DNA of 38,059 nt from Thiogranum sp. (lineage in GTDB: Bacteria > Pseudomonadota > Gammaproteobacteria > DSM-19610), in NCBI GenBank assembly GCA_030148915.1, contig JASBSN010000102.1, forward strand, positions 1 to 38,059. The letters are read 5' to 3'. Below the pieces are notes generated by a model, which was given only the letters and a program-made list of their open reading frames with translations, had not been told where the DNA came from and searched no databases. Every line of letters starts with the position of its first letter. Position 1 is the first letter of the stretch. Shown here in pieces: positions 31,314-38,059 of the stretch. The translations under genes were made by a program, and so were the position numbers.

Positions 31314-31576
31314 ATCACCATCAGCATTTGCTCGCACGCGGTCAGCTCCCGGTAAAGATCATCCAGCTGTGCGCGACTGGTCGCCTGTAGGGTGAACGTC
31401 ACCGACAGGTATTTGCCTTGGCGGCTGGCCACGGCGCGCATGGCCTCGGTGTCAAAATCCGGCACGTGATGGCGGACTATCTCCAGCGCAGTGGCCTCGA
31501 AACCGCTGTCGCTGCGCCCCATCACCTTGAGAGGGAAACTGCAGGGAAACTCCAGCAGACTGTCTTGTTCGCACAT
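31310..31576 (-). CDS. ybeD: YbeD-family (DUF493) protein
   Basis: 88 residues. LLEFPCSFPLKVMGRSDSGFEATALEIVRHHVPDF and [38 protein letters not shown] match YbeD of E. coli (LLEFPTPFTYKVMGQ). It is a small ferredoxin-like-fold protein of unclear regulatory role, placed upstream of lipB in many Gammaproteobacteria, as here. The start at 31576 (MCEQDSLLEF) fits the family length. Confidence 0.92.
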   Translation of the reverse strand: MCEQDSLLEFPCSFPLKVMGRSDSGFEATALEIVRHHVPDFDTEAMRAVASRQGKYLSVTFTLQATSRAQLDDLYRELTACEQMLMVI

Positions 31577-31658
31577 CCGACCATAATAAAACATGTGCCC
31601 GGGATTTACCCCTGCCGACCGATCAGGAAATGCCCGCCTATCAGACCGAAGCCCTTTT

Positions 31659-32264
31659 TTACGCCCCTGACCCGCCTAATAAGGCTTTCACCCGTTGGCG
31701 CAGCGCAGGGACGGCGTCCCGCTCGAACCAGGGATTACGCCGCAGCCACAACAGGTTGCGCGGCGATGGGTGTGGGGTGGGGAAATACGCCGGCATCAGC
31801 TCGCGCCAGCCGCGTACCGCTTCAGTTACCGTTTTTCCCGCTTGCGGGATGTGGTATTGCTGGGCGTAACGCCCCACCAGCAGGGTCAACTCGATCTCCG
31901 GAAGACACGCCAGGAGGCGCTGGCGCCACAGCCGAGCGCACTCGGGCCGGGGCGGCAAGTCACCCGACGCGCCCTTGCCGGGATAACACAAACCCATGGG
32001 AACGATCGCCACACGACTGTCATCGTAAAAGGTCGCGCTGTCCATATCCAACCAGCGGCGCAAACGATCACCACTGGGGTCATCCCAGGGAATACCGCTG
32101 TGCTGCACGCGTGTACCGGGAGCCTGGCCCACAATCAGCAGCCTGGCGCTGGCGGCGGCGCGCAGCACAGGTCGGGGGGGAAAGGGCAAGTGTGGCGCAC
32201 AACTGCGACAAGCTCGCACTTCCCGCAACAAAGACGTGAGGCGGCGCTGAGTAGTGCCGCTCAC
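31659..32264 (-). CDS. Uracil-DNA-glycosylase-family protein
   Basis: 201 residues. The superfamily motifs are GQAPG (in LLIVGQAPGTRVQHSGIPWDDPSGDRLR) and TPHPSPRN, with LLVGRYAQQYH between. The N-terminal CRSC pair lacks the other two cysteines of the Fe-S type 4 glycosylases. It probably excises uracil or acts on a modified base. Two nucleotides separate it from the upstream SEC14/STAS-like gene, and 82 bp separate it from ybeD. It is the second glycosylase of this superfamily in the window (see mug). Confidence 0.86.
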   Translation of the reverse strand: MSGTTQRRLTSLLREVRACRSCAPHLPFPPRPVLRAAASARLLIVGQAPGTRVQHSGIPWDDPSGDRLRRWLDMDSATFYDDSRVAIVPMGLCYPGKGASGDLPPRPECARLWRQRLLACLPEIELTLLVGRYAQQYHIPQAGKTVTEAVRGWRELMPAYFPTPHPSPRNLLWLRRNPWFERDAVPALRQRVKALLGGSGA

Positions 32265-32266
32265 GG

Positions 32267-32683
32267 TCAGGCGCCCTCAGACCGGCCTTTTACCGGCACC
32301 GGGCGGACCTCGTGCGGGTGACGGAATTGGGCAAGCCAATCAAGCGCGGCGCGCTCGTCGTTGAACACCCGCGTCGGATAGGGAGGTTGGTGAAAGCGCA
32401 TGAACAACTCGGCCATGGCACGGCTGAAAGCCGATTTGACCACAATCCCCATAGCACTGATGAGCGCCACCACCTCCTGACGCGAGGCGAACTGCTGCGC
32501 CTCGTACTCTGCGGCGGCCACCGTGTCGGCGTGGATCAGCAGCGGACAGAGCTGGCGGGTAATCTCCAGGTGCCGCCGGTGAACGCATTCCATAATCGCC
32601 AAGGTCAGGTGACAGTCCTGCGGGTAGCGGACACGCAGAATACCGTCTTCGCCCAACCAGACCTGCACCTCGGCATCAGACAT
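32267..32683 (-). CDS. SEC14/STAS-like small protein
   Basis: 138 residues, soluble. The order of elements (ILRVRYPQDCHLTLAIMECV, LCPLLIHADTVAAAEYEAQQFASRQEVVALISAMGIVVKSAFSRAMAELFMRF, then RVFNDERAALDWLAQF) follows the pattern of small alpha/beta STAS/SEC14-like proteins in bacteria. No enzymatic residues are evident. It probably belongs with the glycosylase gene 2 bp downstream; gspF ends 49 bp upstream. Confidence 0.65.
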   Translation of the reverse strand: MSDAEVQVWLGEDGILRVRYPQDCHLTLAIMECVHRRHLEITRQLCPLLIHADTVAAAEYEAQQFASRQEVVALISAMGIVVKSAFSRAMAELFMRFHQPPYPTRVFNDERAALDWLAQFRHPHEVRPVPVKGRSEGA

Positions 32684-32732
32684 ATTCTCGTCCTCGCGTC
32701 ATCACGCGTATCCGCTCAGGGACGCGTGTCTC

Positions 32733-33953
32733 TCAGCTAACCAATTGATTGAGATTGAATATAGGCAGCAGAATGGCCAGCACGATGATCAGCACCAGCG
32801 CGCCCATAACCAGAATCAATATCGGTTCGAACAACCCCATAACGGCGGAAATAAGCGTTTCGATCTCGCGCTCCTGATTGACCGCGGCGCGCTCCAGCAT
32901 CTCTTCGAGTTTGCCACTGGCTTCACCGCTGGCGATGAGATGCACCGTCATCGGCGGAAAGTGACCACTTTTTTCCAGGGCAGCGTGGATACTGGCGCCC
33001 TCTCTGACCTTGCGCGTGGCCTCTTCGACGGCCTCGCGCATGGGGAGATTCGACATCACCTCCGAGGCGATGCGTAAACCGTCCAATACCGGTACACCAC
33101 TCGCGGTGACAATACTGAACGTGCGCGCAAAACGTCCGGCATTCACGCCACGCACCAGGCGTCCGAGTAACGGCATGCGTAACAGCGCGGCGTGAAACCG
33201 CCGTTTAGGCCCTTCTTTACGCAATACCCAGAGGCTGACACCCACCGCCACACCGAGCATCAGCAGCAGCAGTAAACCGTAGCCGCGCATGAAATCGCTC
33301 ACCGCGATCAGGCTGCGCGTGAGCAGCGGCAGCTCCTGACCGATGTTGTCAAACACCTGCACCACCTGCGGCACGACGTAGGTCATCAGACCGATCACCA
33401 CGCCGATGGCCACCAGCGTCAGCAGAGCAGGATAAAACAGCGCCAGCTGAATTTTCTGCTGCAGTTGCTGGCGGCTTTCGGTGTAATCGGCAAGCCGCTC
33501 CAGTACCAGATCGAGATGCCCGGACTGTTCCCCGGCCGACACGGTGGTGCGATACAGCTCGGGAAACACGTGGGGAAAATCGCCGAGCCCGGTAGCCAGC
33601 GTGTGACCTTCCATGACCCGGGAGCGCACCGCCAGCATCATGCTTTTAAGACGTGCTTTGTCGGTCTGCTGACAGGTGGCCTGCAGAGACTCCTCCAGCG
33701 GCAGACCGGAGCGAACCAGGGTGGCCAACTGACGGGTGATCAGCGACAGGTCGGTGGAGCTGACACCGCGGCGCAGTCTGACCCGGTTGCCTGCGCGGGT
33801 ACCCGATTCACGCTGCGTGGTTTCCTCGACCTCAACCGGAATCCAGCCTTTGTCGCGCAACAATTGGCGCACCTGGCGCGCGGTGTCGCCCTCCAGCACG
33901 CCCTTTTTTTCTCTACCGCCGGTATCCAGCGCAACGTATTCAAAGGCACCCAT
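32733..33953 (-). CDS. gspF: Type II secretion inner-membrane protein GspF
   Basis: 406 residues with the two T2SSF repeats (LITRQLATLVRSGLPLEESL and RFARTFSIVTASGVPVLDGL), three membrane segments (around KIQLALFYPALLTLVAIGVV, GLLLLLMLGVAVGVSLWVL and the C-terminal LILVMGALVLIIVLAILLP). It is the platform protein of the secretion machine and contacts GspE. It starts 13 bp after the gspE stop. gspG-type pseudopilin genes do not follow; the next gene is unrelated. Confidence 0.96.
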   Translation of the reverse strand: MGAFEYVALDTGGREKKGVLEGDTARQVRQLLRDKGWIPVEVEETTQRESGTRAGNRVRLRRGVSSTDLSLITRQLATLVRSGLPLEESLQATCQQTDKARLKSMMLAVRSRVMEGHTLATGLGDFPHVFPELYRTTVSAGEQSGHLDLVLERLADYTESRQQLQQKIQLALFYPALLTLVAIGVVIGLMTYVVPQVVQVFDNIGQELPLLTRSLIAVSDFMRGYGLLLLLMLGVAVGVSLWVLRKEGPKRRFHAALLRMPLLGRLVRGVNAGRFARTFSIVTASGVPVLDGLRIASEVMSNLPMREAVEEATRKVREGASIHAALEKSGHFPPMTVHLIASGEASGKLEEMLERAAVNQEREIETLISAVMGLFEPILILVMGALVLIIVLAILLPIFNLNQLVS

Positions 33954-33966
33954 ATGTGTTCAGCGT

Positions 33967-35511
33967 TCAGTCTTCGCGGGTGACGCGCAAGACTTCCTCC
34001 AGCGTGGTTTCTCCGGCCAGCACCCGACGCCAGCCATCATGGCGCATGCTGGTGGAGAACTGGCGCGCATGCGTTTCGAGTTCGTGTTCGCCGGCACCGT
34101 CATGGATGCGAGTACGCATGTCGTCGTCGATTTCGATCAGTTCATAGATGCCGGTGCGGCCCTTGTAGCCCAGTTGGTTGCATTCACCGCAGCCGGTCGC
34201 CCGATACAGCGTCGGCGGGTCGGCAGGATCCTGGCCGATCAGTTCGCAGTCACCGGACTGAGCGGTATAGCCCTCCTTGCACTGATCGCAGAGCACCCGC
34301 ACCAACCGCTGCGCCAGCACCGCCACCAGACTCGAAGAGAGCAAAAAAGGCTCGACGCCCATGTCGCGCAGGCGGGTGACCGCGCCGACTGCACTGTTGG
34401 TATGCAGCGTGGAGAACACCAGGTGGCCGGTGAGACTGGCCTGCACGGCGATTTCGGCGGTTTCCAGATCGCGTATTTCGCCCACCATCACCACATCGGG
34501 GTCCTGGCGCAGAATCGCCCGCAAGCCGCGCGCAAAACTCATCTCCACTTTGGTGTTGACCTGGGTCTGGCCGATGCCGTCCAGGTAGTACTCGATAGGA
34601 TCCTCGACAGTCATGATGTTGCGACGTTTGTTGTTCAGCCGTTCGAGCGCAGCATACAGGGTGGTGGTCTTGCCCGAACCGGTCGGGCCGGTGACCAGAA
34701 TGATGCCGTGGGGTTTCTGGATCGCCCGGTCCATGACCTGCTGGTCGTACCGGGCCATGCCCAGGTGATTGAGATCCAGGCGCCCGGCCTGTTTGTCGAG
34801 CAGGCGCAGCACCACACGCTCGCCGTGCCCGGACGGTAGCGTGGAGACACGGACGTCGACGGCGCGGCCCGCTACGCGCAGGGAGATACGTCCATCCTGG
34901 GGCACGCGTTTCTCGGCGATATCCAGCTTGGCCATGACCTTGATGCGAGATACCAGCAGCGGCGCCAGCACGCGCTGCGGCTGGAGCACCTCGCGCATCA
35001 CACCGTCGACGCGAAAGCGCACCACCAGACGGTTTTCAAACGGCTCGATATGGATATCGGAAGCGTTTTCCTTGATCGCCTCGGTCAGCAGCGCGTTAAT
35101 GAGGCGGATGATCGGCGCGTCGTCTTCGCTTTCCAGGAGGTCCTCGGTCTCAGGCAAGGCCTGGGCGATCTGAAACAGATCCATGTCATCGCCGATGCCC
35201 TCCATCATCTGCATCGCTTCGTTGGAACCTTGCTCGTAGGTCGAGGACAGCAGCGAGTTGAACTCCTCACCGCCTACCTGACGGAAATGCAAATGACAGC
35301 CGAGAAAGCGGCGCAATTCGCCCAGCGCGCTGGCCGCCGCGTTCGGTCCCAGCACTACCTCGGCTTCATGCTCGTCGATGCGCGTCACCAGCAAGCTGTG
35401 GCGCTTGGCGAACAGAAACGGCAAGCGCCGCTGCGCCTTCGCCACTTCCACGCCATCACCCGCGGCGTCGAGCATGACAATGTTTTCGCTTTCGCTCTCA
35501 GCGATGGTCAT
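33967..35511 (-). CDS. gspE: Type II secretion ATPase GspE
   Basis: 514 residues. Domains in order: an N-terminal GspL/M-binding part, then N2E and the ATPase core with Walker [11 protein letters not shown], Asp box [12 protein letters not shown], Walker [15 protein letters not shown] and His box [15 protein letters not shown] four-cysteine zinc module (CDQCKEG ... CGECNQLG) follows, as in true GspE. The start at 35511 ([10 protein letters not shown]) overlaps gspD by 14 bp. It powers pseudopilus assembly. Confidence 0.96.
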   Translation of the reverse strand: MTIAESESENIVMLDAAGDGVEVAKAQRRLPFLFAKRHSLLVTRIDEHEAEVVLGPNAAASALGELRRFLGCHLHFRQVGGEEFNSLLSSTYEQGSNEAMQMMEGIGDDMDLFQIAQALPETEDLLESEDDAPIIRLINALLTEAIKENASDIHIEPFENRLVVRFRVDGVMREVLQPQRVLAPLLVSRIKVMAKLDIAEKRVPQDGRISLRVAGRAVDVRVSTLPSGHGERVVLRLLDKQAGRLDLNHLGMARYDQQVMDRAIQKPHGIILVTGPTGSGKTTTLYAALERLNNKRRNIMTVEDPIEYYLDGIGQTQVNTKVEMSFARGLRAILRQDPDVVMVGEIRDLETAEIAVQASLTGHLVFSTLHTNSAVGAVTRLRDMGVEPFLLSSSLVAVLAQRLVRVLCDQCKEGYTAQSGDCELIGQDPADPPTLYRATGCGECNQLGYKGRTGIYELIEIDDDMRTRIHDGAGEHELETHARQFSTSMRHDGWRRVLAGETTLEEVLRVTRED

Positions 35512-37498
35512 CGGTTTTGACCGCTCCTTGCGAAGCGCCTTCCGGGGTCGAGTCGAACGGCGGGGGCAGTTCCAGCAGCTCGCGCATTTCCGGCAACTCG
35601 GGCCGTGGAACGTCGGGGGTAAGAAAGACGCCGTTTTCGAACGATTGCGCCTGAACACCGCGAATCAGATTGTACTTGCTGGCGGTGTAGCTGTCGGAGA
35701 CACCCGGGGCGCGCAGGATCGTGGGATGGATGAACACCATGAGATTGGATTTGTCGACATTGCTTCCCTTGGAACGAAACAAGGCGCCCAGCAAGGGAAT
35801 ATCCCCCAACAGCGGCACTCTCTGTTCGGACTGTCGCACACGATTCTCGATAAGCCCGCCGAGCACGACGATTTGGCCATCCTGCGCCATGACATTGGTC
35901 TTGATCGAGCGCTTGTTGGTGATCAGGTCGGAGGCCTGCGCATCGTTGGCGATGGATGAGACTTCCTGCTCTATCTGCAGCACCACTGCATCGCCTTCAT
36001 TGATCTGCGGTTTGATCTTCAGCGTAATGCCCACATCCTGGCGCCGGATGGTCTGGAACGGATTCACCGAGGAATTGGCAGCGCCTGTGTTGGCAAACGA
36101 ACCGGTCAAAAAGGGCACATTCTGACCGACGACAATTTCAGCTTCTTCATTATCCAGGGTGACCAGCGAGGGAGTGGAGAGAATATTCGAATCACCGTCG
36201 GAGGCGAGCGCCTGCAGCACCGCGCCAAAACTCACACCATTCTTGTTAAACCGGCCGGCGCCGAACAGCAGCCCAGTAGCCAGAGAGGGTACCGTGTTAC
36301 TGACGATGCCCTGGGCGATATCGGACAGACTGGTGCCGCCGTTGGTAAAGTTGGTGCCACCGACCGGCGCGGTCTGGCCGCTCAGATCGAACACCGCCCA
36401 CTGAATACCCAGCTGACGCGCCTTGTTCTCGCCGACCTCGGCGATAATCGCATCGACCAGCACCTGCGCGCGACGGATATCCAATTGCCGGATGACGCTT
36501 TCCAGCGACCGCATGAGCGACGGAGGGGCGGAAATGACCAGCGAGTTGGTCGCCTCATCGGCGTGAATATCCAACTGTTTGTCGACATTGCTCGCCGCTT
36601 TGGCCTTTTTAGCTTCCTCGCCCTGCGACTTGCCCACGCCCTGCAACACCTCCACCAGGTCCGCCGCCTTGGCGTATTTAAGATAGATAACCTTGGTATT
36701 GCCTTCTGATTCGAGCGGCGTATCCAGATGGGAGATAATCGCCCGCAGGCGCAAGCGGTCGGCGCGATCGCCGCCGAGCAGGACGCTGTTGGTGCGTTCA
36801 TCGGCCACCAACGCCTCGGGCCCCGCACCCGGCGTTTTGCCCTGAGCGCTGCCCGCCCGACTGATTGCATTGAGAATCCGCACCACCTCGGCGGCCGAGG
36901 CGTGTTGCAGCCGAATCACTTCGACTTCGCTGTCGCTGACCGTATCGATACGGTGGATGATGCTGACCAGGCGGCTGACGTTCTCGGCGCGGTCGGAAAT
37001 AATCAGCACATTGGTGTTCGGGTAGGCGGCCAGATGTCCCTGCTGGGGCACCAGCGGGCGCAGAATCGGCACCAGCTGCGCGGCGGCCACATGGTCGACC
37101 TGTATCACCCGCGTGACCATTTCATCGCCCACGCCCGGCTCCTTGCCGGTGGCATTGGGAATACTGTCCTGCTTGGCGCTCACGTCGGGGACGATTTTTT
37201 CAACTGCACCGCTCGGCACCACCGCAAACCCGTGCACTTTCAGAATCGACAGGAACACCTGGTAGACTTCATCGCTGTTCATCGGTCGCGAGGAAATCAC
37301 TGTCACCTTGCCCTTGACCCGCGGATCGACGATGAAGTTTTTCCCGGTGACCTCGGCCACGGTGCCGATAAGCGCGTTGATGTCGGCGTCTTTCAGGTTC
37401 AGGGTAATGGTCTGGGCGAACAGGGGCGCGGCCCAGAACAGGCACAGCAGCCAGAGGGAACGCAGCCATTGCCTGCGGTTGTTAACCGGTGTTGTCAC
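35498..37498 (-). CDS. gspD: Type II secretion secretin GspD
   Basis: 666 residues with a signal peptide ([16 protein letters not shown]). The N0 domain ([28 protein letters not shown]) and three N domains are followed by the secretin core ([22 protein letters not shown], then [29 protein letters not shown] and [32 protein letters not shown]). It forms the outer-membrane gate. The C-terminus (about 60 residues) extends past the core and may bind a pilotin. Follows gspC by 33 bp. Confidence 0.96.
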   Translation of the reverse strand: MTTPVNNRRQWLRSLWLLCLFWAAPLFAQTITLNLKDADINALIGTVAEVTGKNFIVDPRVKGKVTVISSRPMNSDEVYQVFLSILKVHGFAVVPSGAVEKIVPDVSAKQDSIPNATGKEPGVGDEMVTRVIQVDHVAAAQLVPILRPLVPQQGHLAAYPNTNVLIISDRAENVSRLVSIIHRIDTVSDSEVEVIRLQHASAAEVVRILNAISRAGSAQGKTPGAGPEALVADERTNSVLLGGDRADRLRLRAIISHLDTPLESEGNTKVIYLKYAKAADLVEVLQGVGKSQGEEAKKAKAASNVDKQLDIHADEATNSLVISAPPSLMRSLESVIRQLDIRRAQVLVDAIIAEVGENKARQLGIQWAVFDLSGQTAPVGGTNFTNGGTSLSDIAQGIVSNTVPSLATGLLFGAGRFNKNGVSFGAVLQALASDGDSNILSTPSLVTLDNEEAEIVVGQNVPFLTGSFANTGAANSSVNPFQTIRRQDVGITLKIKPQINEGDAVVLQIEQEVSSIANDAQASDLITNKRSIKTNVMAQDGQIVVLGGLIENRVRQSEQRVPLLGDIPLLGALFRSKGSNVDKSNLMVFIHPTILRAPGVSDSYTASKYNLIRGVQAQSFENGVFLTPDVPRPELPEMRELLELPPPFDSTPEGASQGAVKTDDHR

Positions 37499-37531
37499 TT
37501 GAAATCTGCTCCTGCATTTCGCTGAATGCTT

Positions 37532-38059
37532 CTAGTTACCGCTCGATGGCAGGACCAGGCTCATAGAGGTTTCCTGGCCGCCACGCAGCAGCGTTACGTT
37601 AACGTTCTCGCCCTCACCGAGGGCCTGCATCGCCTGCATACCCTTGGCCGGCGAATCGATCTGCACACCGTTGATCGCCGTGACGATATCACCGGGCTGG
37701 AGCCCGAGCTCCTTGAGCGCACCGCGCTCTCGACCGGCCTGCAAACGGAAGCCGATAAACTTGCCATTCTCCCGCGCCGGTGTCGCTCGAACGTAGTTCA
37801 GAAAGGTCGACGGGTTCTGCTTGATCTCATTACGGTAGCGCGAAAATGCCGCCGCCTGACTTGCATTACCGCCCCGGCGCGGCGCGCCACCGCGCGCAGC
37901 GGCGTTGCTTTGCGCCGACGTCAACTCACGCGGCAGGCGCAGTGTTTCGTAACGACCGTTGCGCTCGAGAATGATCCGGTCGGGATAAATCTCTTTCAGA
38001 CTGGCGTTGCCCGGCAGCGTACCGCCTACCGAATAGTGTTCTTCCTGCCCGCGCGGGTC
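37532..38059 (-). CDS. gspC: Type II secretion protein GspC, C-terminal part (partial)
   Basis: The last 175 residues of GspC; the 5' end lies beyond the right edge and the frame is open to position 38059. The visible part begins in the homology region (HYSVGGTLPGNASLKEIYPDRIILERNGRYETLRLP), then a Gly/Ala-rich linker, then a PDZ domain (FIGFRLQAGRERGALKELGLQPGDIVTAINGVQIDSPAKGMQAMQAL). GspC connects the inner-membrane platform to GspD. The order gspC-gspD-gspE-gspF is canonical. Confidence 0.93.
   Translation of the reverse strand, partial: DPRGQEEHYSVGGTLPGNASLKEIYPDRIILERNGRYETLRLPRELTSAQSNAAARGGAPRRGGNASQAAAFSRYRNEIKQNPSTFLNYVRATPARENGKFIGFRLQAGRERGALKELGLQPGDIVTAINGVQIDSPAKGMQAMQALGEGENVNVTLLRGGQETSMSLVLPSSGN

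Noticed and set aside
33900-33912. Run of seven T inside the start of gspF.
   Set aside because: It encodes the Glu-Lys-Lys-Lys part of the conserved GspF N-terminus; no hairpin precedes it.

Overview
The window is a dense, GC-rich bacterial chromosome segment, and its content points to the Gammaproteobacteria. The evidence is the tRNA-Tyr/tRNA-Gly/tRNA-Thr/tuf transcription unit, the ybeD-lipB-lipA operon, YcgL, ZapE, Uup, a glutathione-type glyoxalase II and a gspC-D-E-F type II secretion block. A persulfide-dioxygenase-like hydrolase next to a cyclic-nucleotide-binding/rhodanese fusion, plus a mercaptopyruvate-type sulfurtransferase, would suit a sulfur-metabolising lineage. That placement is inference. 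No transposase, integrase, prophage or CRISPR array is visible; this is core chromosome with small lineage-specific insertions.

Layout. 1-534 (-): 5' end of tuf, three tRNA genes and their promoter. 711-2045 (+): UDP-glucose dehydrogenase. 2088-3455 (-): a YbaK-type deacylase and a sulfurtransferase, followed by a striking 25-bp perfect inverted repeat (3604-3680). 3794-4742: a small secreted protein and a convergent lipoprotein. 4878-7779 (-): an EamA permease behind a putative transcription attenuator, then Mug-type glycosylase, glyoxalase II and a VOC protein. 7874-8849: cupin and a membrane-anchored helix-hairpin-helix protein. 9018-11293 (+): uup and a small conserved gene. 11425-11884 (-): a self-contained unit (promoter, long leader, gene, terminator) for a cationic repeat peptide with a Tat-like N-terminus.

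12063-14572 holds a DUF2007 protein, a Kef-type antiporter, a four-Cys protein and an MbcA/ParS-like protein. 14735-15796 (+) holds three small conserved genes. 15926-18197 (+) holds the persulfide-dioxygenase-like/cNMP-rhodanese pair and a YdcH-like gene that seems to start at ATT. 18198-20831 holds envelope proteins of unknown role. 20859-24944 (-) is zapE and an M16C metallopeptidase. 25094-26655 (+) is xthA and a lone mlaC-like gene. From 26785 to the end everything is on the minus strand: ycgL, an unknown gene, a HIT-like phosphorylase paired with a glycosyltransferase, lipA, lipB, ybeD, a uracil-DNA-glycosylase-family gene, a SEC14/STAS-like gene, and gspF, gspE, gspD and partial gspC.

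Best candidates for undescribed biology: (1) the EamA leader, with a strong intrinsic terminator just upstream of the start codon and a 9-bp antiterminator lying inside a possible leader peptide; (2) the xSFK-repeat peptide gene with a start-stop mini-ORF in its leader; (3) the overlapping glycosyltransferase/HIT-phosphorylase pair behind lipA; (4) the long palindrome at 3604-3680. All calls come from reading the sequence; no database search was run.
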